Below are positions 58,624 to 64,000 of a stretch of 64,000 bases of DNA, piece by piece. A program made the translations under genes and the position numbers. How positions within the stretch are numbered: position 1 is the stretch's first letter; every line of letters begins with the position of its first letter. Origin of the DNA: Cutaneotrichosporon cavernicola (Eukaryota; Basidiomycota; Tremellomycetes; Trichosporonales; Trichosporonaceae); assembly GCF_030864355.1 (NCBI RefSeq), contig NC_083396.1, positions 310,001 to 374,000 on the forward strand, given 5' to 3'. The notes under the pieces were generated by a model. That model was not told the DNA's origin and did no database searches. It saw nothing but the letters and a program-made list of their open reading frames with translations.

Positions 58624-60993
58624 TCATTCTTGAGCAATGGAGCCTGTGCCGTCTGGACGTGCCTCACAGACACCTGCAAGCGTGAGCGTCTCAGAACGAC
58701 TCGGCGCAGGCAACAATCAGCAACGATGACTGGACTCACCACATCGGGTCCGCGAGTCCGGGTTGTTGAGACTACACACACTGCACGCCCATCCATCGGT
58801 CCAATCCTCGAGCTTGATCGTCGCCTTGGAGACAGATCGACCCCCACTAGGGTGAGATGTGCCAGAGAGCGTTGTCGTGGCTCCCCCAAGAGCTCGGAGA
58901 CGCTGCTCTCGGATTAGGTCTCGCTCGCTGAAGGAACTCGAAGTTGAAGCTTGTGTCTGGCGGCCAGTCCCGCGAGTCAGATGCTTCGTTGAGTCTCCGT
59001 CCCCCTTCGCCGTCCGGAAGCGTTTGTGAGGCTCGCACTCCTCGTCAGAGCTGTCCAGGATCTCAATCGGCTCATCGCAAGAGGCGGCCGCCCTCCCACG
59101 TCCCTTTGGGAAACTCGACCTGCCGGACGACATCCCAGATCGATCGGATCCGCGCAATTCGCGCCCTGCTTTGGACGTGGCGGGCTGTGCGAAGAACTCT
59201 TCCCACTCTGGACGCAGGCCTCCACTTGGTCCAGAGGTTTCGCCATTGTGCTCTGTGTCCAGTTCCTTCCGGCGTTCCTCAATCGAAACATGAGGGTCTT
59301 CAACGTCCATGATTTGGATGTCATCGTTGCTGCTGCCCTCGCCTTCCTCAGACTCGTAGGCTGTAAGTTCCAACTTGTCCTCTTCGTCCTCTGGCTTCGG
59401 CTGGCTCCCAATTCCCAGGAGACGTTCGTATGCTGCGGCTCGATCAGCCGCCGCACTGGGGTTAGCTGAGGCTTCTCTTAGAATCAGACGTTTTGGACTT
59501 GGCTCTGGTGTCAGCAACAGGTTAGGTCGAGGCAGCGTACTGCTTTCCTCGGGTATTGCCAGCTCTGTACCACGGGTTCTGCTTCTTGAATTGGTCTGCA
59601 GCTCGGCGCTTGGCCTTCTTCTCCTCCAACCCCTGCCCCACAAATTGCGTGACTAGCTCGTCAATCCATTCTTTGCGCCACTCGTGGTCCTCTTTTGTGA
59701 GTTCTAAAGGGTCAGCCTGAGCTACGTCATGACGACTCACCCCGAAGGCCATCCAGTCGCCCGCTGCTCTCTCCCATGTCGACATTGTTACGCGCCCCAT
59801 ATTTGCGACGACGCTCCGTCTGCCGGCCGGAACGATGTGACGCCTCTCCGTCAACCATCTTCCGTGCGCGGCTACTGGCGGGCCCACACCCACGGCGGGT
59901 GCCCGTTTTGCGTGCGTCGCTGGGTCAGGACAGATAATGCACCCACTTACGACTTGGTCACTCCGCACACATACAGAGGCAGCTCATTCGCTTCTGACAC
60001 ATCAGCGTGATTAGTACACACACGCACTGAGTCCTTCTGCACCGAGTAAAGCGCCGTCATGCAAACGCTTCCCGTCTGACCAGAAACCTGGTATCAGCTT
60101 TTGAACGAAGAAAAGGTTCACCGTCACCGTAATGTCTTTGCGCCTGCAGATCGGCGATATCCTTGCTAATAGCGGCGTTGAGCTGGCATAAGCAGGAGCG
60201 GTTGCACGTTTACATCATTTACCTCACTTTCTTAAACTCTGGTCCGTGGTTCATGTGCTTGATATCAACTCCGTCACCGGAGGAACATACCGTGATGTGG
60301 GCCATCTACTGTCAGCAGAGATGGAGATGGTTAGGGTACCTCATGGGCCATGACAGAGAGCATGTAGCTTAGTGGATAGAACTGGCCGTTGGGACGACGG
60401 AGAACCAGTTCCACGGTCTGTCATCAGCACCTATGACGAGGGAGATGGACGAGGGGTAAGAGGTTGTCCCCTCAACAAGGTTATGTTCTAACGCCACGGC
60501 GTAAATAGGCACCTTGTTCCTCCTGGCCGAGCTTGCCCGACGCAGCACCGCAAGTAAACCACGGCTGTCGTGTACTGGCGCAATCTCAGGCGCATTGGAA
60601 ACGAGGCCCGCCAGTAGTCCCTCAGCCATGCCAGCAACCTTCGCCCTGGACTCACCTGACCATGATTCCAGTTACGACCCGCGAACTGATGTCAGCTCGA
60701 CCACATATCCGTTAACCCACAACACCGTTATATGCCGCCTCCTCGAGCGTGCCGATCAGCATAAACCGCTCTCCCATGATCCTCTTGACTTGCGCGGCTG
60801 CGTGAGCTCTGTCAGATAACGCGACCTCACCGATGGCCTTGAGGATGTGCTCCGCCTCTGCAGGGTTCGCGCGATTCTGTAGAGATCGGATGAAAGTGAT
60901 GTATCTGGGTCAGTTGGTTAGTGCAGTTCCATACTCGTTGGGGTCGGCCTCGCGCGGGTTAATCTTGCTGAGGAAAGTGAGCGATCGAGTCAT
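58624..60993 (-). CDS. WLM-domain metalloprotease (Wss1-like) with C-terminal RanBP2-type zinc finger
   Basis: Fourteen exons: 60935-60993, 60831-60904, 60724-60797, 60656-60685, 60340-60417, 60291-60305, 60228-60257, 60128-60182, 60028-60087, 59951-59993, 59741-59919, 59541-59703, 58740-59476 and 58624-58673, giving 548 aa; every exon is in phase. Splicing rebuilds a continuous WLM domain: AEHILKAIAAQVKRIMGERF, GFAGRNWNHGQTVELVLRRP, the gluzincin-type site HEMAHITHMNHG, then FWSDGKRLHDG. The C-terminus has a RanBP2-type zinc finger WACSVCSLNNPDSRTRCGVC. Wss1-type proteases remove DNA-protein crosslinks and SUMO conjugates in the nucleus. The catalytic motif is split over three exons. The junction 59477-59540 is the least certain; a second AG at 59456 is also in phase. 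Start at 60993 follows family N-termini. Confidence 0.8.
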
Positions 60994-61428
60994 CCTCCCC
61001 GACCAAGTCAGACTCACTGCCCTGGACGTTGCATTTTGCCAGTGGCAGTCTACCCAAAAGAAGTGGGTGAAACAAGTCGGAGCCTCTGAAAAGCTGGTGG
61101 TGTTCGAGAAGCGAAGAAGAAGATTCAAGTCGATACTGACTATTGGAAGCACATCTTATTATGGGTGATGGACCAACCTCCACTCACAACCTCCACCTCC
61201 ACTTCAGTCACAGGAACGAGGTGACGGTAGAGTCAGATCCACGTGGCACAGCAGCCCAAACAAGAGGTTTGTTGCGATCTAAAATGCATGTTGGAAACAG
61301 GAAGTGAATGCGACTACTAAATCACTGTACATATGGAGCTCGTTCTCATACTACGACTCGTTTTCAGGCGACGGTCGGTCGGTCTTGTGCGCAGTCGACC
61401 GGCGAAGCTTGAGGTAAGACCAGGTCGC
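60994..61428. other. Intergenic region between the WLM protease and HSP70
   Basis: About 435 bp: HSP70 3' flank and the WLM gene's upstream region (both on the minus strand). CCACCTCCACCTCC-type short repeats are present. No gene is supported. Confidence 0.45.
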
Positions 61429-63411
61429 TTAGTCGACCTCCTCGACCGAGGGCCCGTCGTCGTGCGCGGCACCGGGGCCGCCAGCGCCGGGGAAGCCACC
61501 AGGGGCACCAGGCGCGCCACCGGGAGCACCGCCCTGCGAGCCGTAGAAGCGCTGTTTGTCAGTTTCGACTCCAAAGGGAGACGAAGAGAGATTACTCACC
61601 TGCATGATGGGTCCGGAGAGGGTCTCGAGCTCCTTCTGGTGCGACTCGATCTCGTCCTTCGAGGCCGAGTCGGCGGTGTCGAGGAACTTGACACAGTCGT
61701 CAACGGCCTTCTGGAGAGTCTCCTTGTCCTCAGCCGAGAACTTGTCGGCGTTCTCAGAGAGGGTCGACTTGAGCGAGTAGGTGTACGACTCGAGGGCGTT
61801 CTTGGCCTGGACGCGCTCGGCGACCTCCTTGTCCTCGGCGGCGTACTTCTCGGCCTCGGCGAGCATGCGCTCGATCTCCTCCTTGGAAAGACGGCCCTTG
61901 TCATTGGTGATGGTGATGCGGTTAGACTTGCCGGTGGTCTTGTCCGAGGCGTTGACGTTGAGGATACCGTTGGCGTCGACGTCGAACGAGACCTCGATCT
62001 GGGGAACACCACGAGGAGCGGGGGGGATGCCGGAGAGTTCGAACTTGCCGAGGAGGTTGCAGTCCTTGGTCTTGGCACGCTCACCCTCGTAGACCTGGAT
62101 AAGGACACCGGGCTGGTTGTCGGCGTAAGTCGAGAAAATCTCCGACTTCTTGGTGGGGACGGTAGTGTTGCGCTTGATGAGGGGGGTCATGATGCCACCG
62201 GCGGTCTCGATACCGAGCGAGAGGGGGGCGACGTCGAGGAGGAGGAGGTCCTGGGTGGCCTCCGAGGTCTCACCGTTGAGGATCGAAGCCTGGACGGCGG
62301 CACCGTAGGCGACGGCCTCGTCGGGGTTGATCGAGCGGTTGGGCTCACGGCCCGAGAACATGTCCGAGACCATCTTCTGGATCTTGGGGATACGGGTCGA
62401 ACCACCAACGAGGACAATCTCGTTGACAGTCGACTTGTCCATCTTGGAGTCGTGGAGGACCCTCTCAACGGGCTCCATGGTCGAGCGGAAGAGGTCCTGG
62501 CAGAGCTCCTCGAAGCGGGCACGAGTGATCGAGGTGTAGAAGTCAATGCCGTCGTAGAGCGAGTCGATCTCGATCGAGGTCTGAGCGGCCGACGACAGGG
62601 TGCGCTTGGCACGCTCGCAGGCGGTGCGGAGACGACGGAGGGCACGGGCGTTCGAGGTAATGTCCTTCTTGTTCTTGCGCTTGAACTCCTGGACAAAGTG
62701 GTTGACGAGGCGGTTGTCAAAGTCCTCACCACCAAGGTGGGTGTCACCGGCGGTGGCCTTGACCTCGAAGATACCCTCCTCGATAGTAAGGAGCGACACG
62801 TCAAAGGTACCACCACCAAGGTCGAAGATGAGAACGTTCTTCTCACCCTCGCTCTTCTTGTCGAGACCGTAGGCAATGGCGGCGGCAGTGGGCTCGTTGA
62901 TGATACGGAGGACCTCGAGGCCGGCAATGGTACCGGCGTCCTTGGTGGCCTGGCGCTGCGAGTCGTTGAAGTAGGCGGGGACGGTAACAACGGCCTTGGA
63001 GACGGTGCCGCCAAGGTAGGCCTCAGCGGTCTCCTTCATCTTGATGAGGACCATCGACGAGATCTCCTCGGGCGAGAACGTCTTCTCCTCACCGCGGTAC
63101 TCGACCTGGATGAAGGGCTTGCCAGCCTTGGAGATGACCTTGAACGGCCAGTGCTTCATGTCCGACTGAACCTCGGCGTCGTCAAACTTGCGGCCAATGA
63201 GGCGCTTGGCGTCGAAAACCGTGTTGTACGGGTTCATCGCGACCTGGTTCTTGGCCGCATCACCAATCAGACGCTCCGAGTCCGTGAATGCCACATACGA
63301 GGGCGTCGTGCGGTTGCCCTGGTCGTTGGCGATAATCTCGACTCTGTCGTTTTGCCAGACGGCCACGCAAGAGTAGGTAGTACCGAGGTCAATGCCGATA
63401 GCCTTGGACAT
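61429..63411 (-). CDS. HSP70: Cytosolic heat shock protein 70 (Ssa type)
   Basis: Two exons: 61600-63411 and 61429-61551, giving 644 aa. The three HSP70 signatures are present: [20 protein letters not shown] and the [14 protein letters not shown] block. It has a [20 protein letters not shown] tail and ends in EEVD, the mark of cytosolic/nuclear forms that bind TPR co-chaperones. The 48-nt intron (61552-61599, GTGAGT…GACAAACAG) contains no in-frame stop, so retention would give 660 aa with 16 extra residues after MQ. It folds nascent and damaged proteins with Hsp40 and nucleotide-exchange factors. There is a step-type heat-shock element and a TATA-like box upstream. A long antisense frame (61333-63432) is a shadow of its codon bias. 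Confidence 0.98.
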   Translation of the reverse strand: MSKAIGIDLGTTYSCVAVWQNDRVEIIANDQGNRTTPSYVAFTDSERLIGDAAKNQVAMNPYNTVFDAKRLIGRKFDDAEVQSDMKHWPFKVISKAGKPFIQVEYRGEEKTFSPEEISSMVLIKMKETAEAYLGGTVSKAVVTVPAYFNDSQRQATKDAGTIAGLEVLRIINEPTAAAIAYGLDKKSEGEKNVLIFDLGGGTFDVSLLTIEEGIFEVKATAGDTHLGGEDFDNRLVNHFVQEFKRKNKKDITSNARALRRLRTACERAKRTLSSAAQTSIEIDSLYDGIDFYTSITRARFEELCQDLFRSTMEPVERVLHDSKMDKSTVNEIVLVGGSTRIPKIQKMVSDMFSGREPNRSINPDEAVAYGAAVQASILNGETSEATQDLLLLDVAPLSLGIETAGGIMTPLIKRNTTVPTKKSEIFSTYADNQPGVLIQVYEGERAKTKDCNLLGKFELSGIPPAPRGVPQIEVSFDVDANGILNVNASDKTTGKSNRITITNDKGRLSKEEIERMLAEAEKYAAEDKEVAERVQAKNALESYTYSLKSTLSENADKFSAEDKETLQKAVDDCVKFLDTADSASKDEIESHQKELETLSGPIMQVSNLSSSPFGVETDKQRFYGSQGGAPGGAPGAPGGFPGAGGPGAAHDDGPSVEEVD

Positions 63412-63493
63412 GGTGTTTTGATGATTGGGTGAGGAGAGATGAAAGGTGAAGGAAAGGTATGAAGAGATGATTGAATGGGATCAGCGCCGGGAT

Positions 63494-63500
63494 GTTATAT
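63494..63500 (-). promoter_or_regulatory. TATA-like box of HSP70
   Basis: ATATAAC read on the minus strand, 83-89 bp upstream of the HSP70 start codon and just downstream (in transcription sense) of the heat-shock element. Confidence 0.5.
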
Positions 63501-63510
63501 CAGGTTCGGT

Positions 63511-63535
63511 GGAATCTGTTAGAAGCGGTTGGAAT
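63511..63535 (-). promoter_or_regulatory. Heat-shock element, step type
   Basis: On the minus strand, TTC repeats three times with exactly seven bases between copies (TTC-n7-TTC-n7-TTC; complements GAA at 63512-63514, 63522-63524 and 63532-63534). Ten-base spacing of same-direction TTC matches the known step-type Hsf1 site. It lies about 100-125 bp upstream of the HSP70 start. Confidence 0.65.
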
Positions 63536-63802
63536 CTCTGGGACTGGTCAAGCTATTGGATGACATTCAAACTAGGGGCTAGGGCCGGCTGCTGGTACAA
63601 TGTGGAAGGCTGTAGATGTGGCTGGCATAATCTACGCCCTACGCTTTTTAGTTCCGTTAGGCAGTACACGACTCTGGATCCTTGCACATGTCACTGGCAG
63701 CTGGCAGAACATATGTTAGTTGTAAGCATCATGTACTCGACCTCGCACACATTTCGGACCCTGGCCAGGCTGCGCAGGACAGCATCAAGATGGGGAACGA
63801 CA

Positions 63803-63964
63803 TCACGGTCTGTCGGTGTCGTCGGTCGACTTGTCGCGACTCGCTCCATCACTCTTCTTCGTCTCCTGAAGGGCGTCGGACCAATTGATGGGAACGGGTT
63901 TGGGCCGGACGGGTGAGACCGACGCGAAGAATGACGTGTTGCCGTTGGTGAGCATTTGGCGGCA
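63803..63964 (-). CDS. 3' end of a gene continuing beyond the window, unknown
   Basis: An open segment with the window's codon bias reads QMLTNGNTSFFASVSPVRPK, then PVPINWSDALQETKKSDGAS and a charged Asp/Lys/Ser tail ending in stop at 63803. A good acceptor (GTCGACAG) precedes it at 63965-63966, so it is probably the last exon of a gene on the minus strand. Too little remains to name it. A lone 50-codon ORF from the ATG at 63955 is the alternative. Confidence 0.45.
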   Translation of the reverse strand, partial: CRQMLTNGNTSFFASVSPVRPKPVPINWSDALQETKKSDGASRDKSTDDTDRP

Positions 63965-64000
63965 CTGTCGACGTGGAGGAACCGCTCAGCTGCTTCGATG

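Noticed and set aside
60354..60427. tRNA-like element: TGACAGA…TCTGTCA acceptor-like stem with GCTTAGTGGATAG
   Set aside because: It has no standard T-arm or anticodon loop with U33, and the minus strand of the same bases is a coding exon of the WLM protease (TVELVLRRPNGQFYPLSYML).
61333..63432. 699-codon open frame on the plus strand, opposite HSP70
   Set aside because: It mirrors the HSP70 codon bias (Leu/Val/Gly/Asp-rich, no domain). Antisense frames of highly biased genes stay open by chance.

Overview
This window looks like nuclear DNA of a basidiomycetous yeast. Tremellomycetes, probably Trichosporonales, is my best guess, based on the GC-rich coding sequence, the gene structures and the protein content; that placement is inference. 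Genes lie on both strands at roughly one per 2 kb. Nearly all are cut by very short spliceosomal introns, mostly 31-50 nt, with GTNNGY-type donors and a CTRAY branch-like motif 4-12 nt before the AG. I rebuilt exon joins by hand. For every multi-exon model given below except where stated, the exon lengths sum to a multiple of three and the frame stays open.

Layout. 1-5 kb: 5' end of an RNase P/MRP p30 subunit, a PRMT1-type arginine methyltransferase and calcineurin A. 5-15 kb: SRP19/Sec65, a Ser/Pro-rich orphan, a PIG-X/Pbn1-like GPI mannosyltransferase subunit, a DUF3602-like GRGGxGN repeat protein, a small orphan and an AMT/MEP ammonium transporter. 14.7-24.4 kb: short orphans and a large C2/C2/EF-hand phosphatidylserine decarboxylase. 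24.6-34.2 kb: the ribosome-assembly GTPase Bms1, Golgi tether subunit COG5, ESCRT-I subunit Vps23/TSG101 and a small membrane protein. 35.6-44.6 kb: a Byr4/Bfa1-like protein, a tRNA-Val, NPL4, a LENG1-like CIR_N protein and a small orphan. 47.7-64 kb: an aquaporin, two more tRNA-Val genes, a Rieske/AIF-type oxidoreductase, PKC1, a WLM (Wss1-like) metalloprotease, cytosolic HSP70 with a heat-shock element, and the 3' end of one more gene.

The gene set is core eukaryotic cell biology: signalling, secretion, ribosome and RNA biology, protein quality control and transport. I see no secondary-metabolite cluster, transposon, viral insertion, CRISPR or toxin gene. Neighbours are not obviously one pathway, although calcineurin, PKC1 and HSP70 all belong to fungal stress and cell-integrity signalling.

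The most unusual feature is gene architecture: introns down to 30-31 nt, a 15-nt exon that splits a zinc-protease active site, a 26-nt exon carrying the calcineurin metal-binding motif, an NPL4 first coding exon that is just ATG, and three tRNA-Val(AAC) copies with identical mature sequence but 33-, 14- and 33-nt introns. I found no convincing new multi-gene system.
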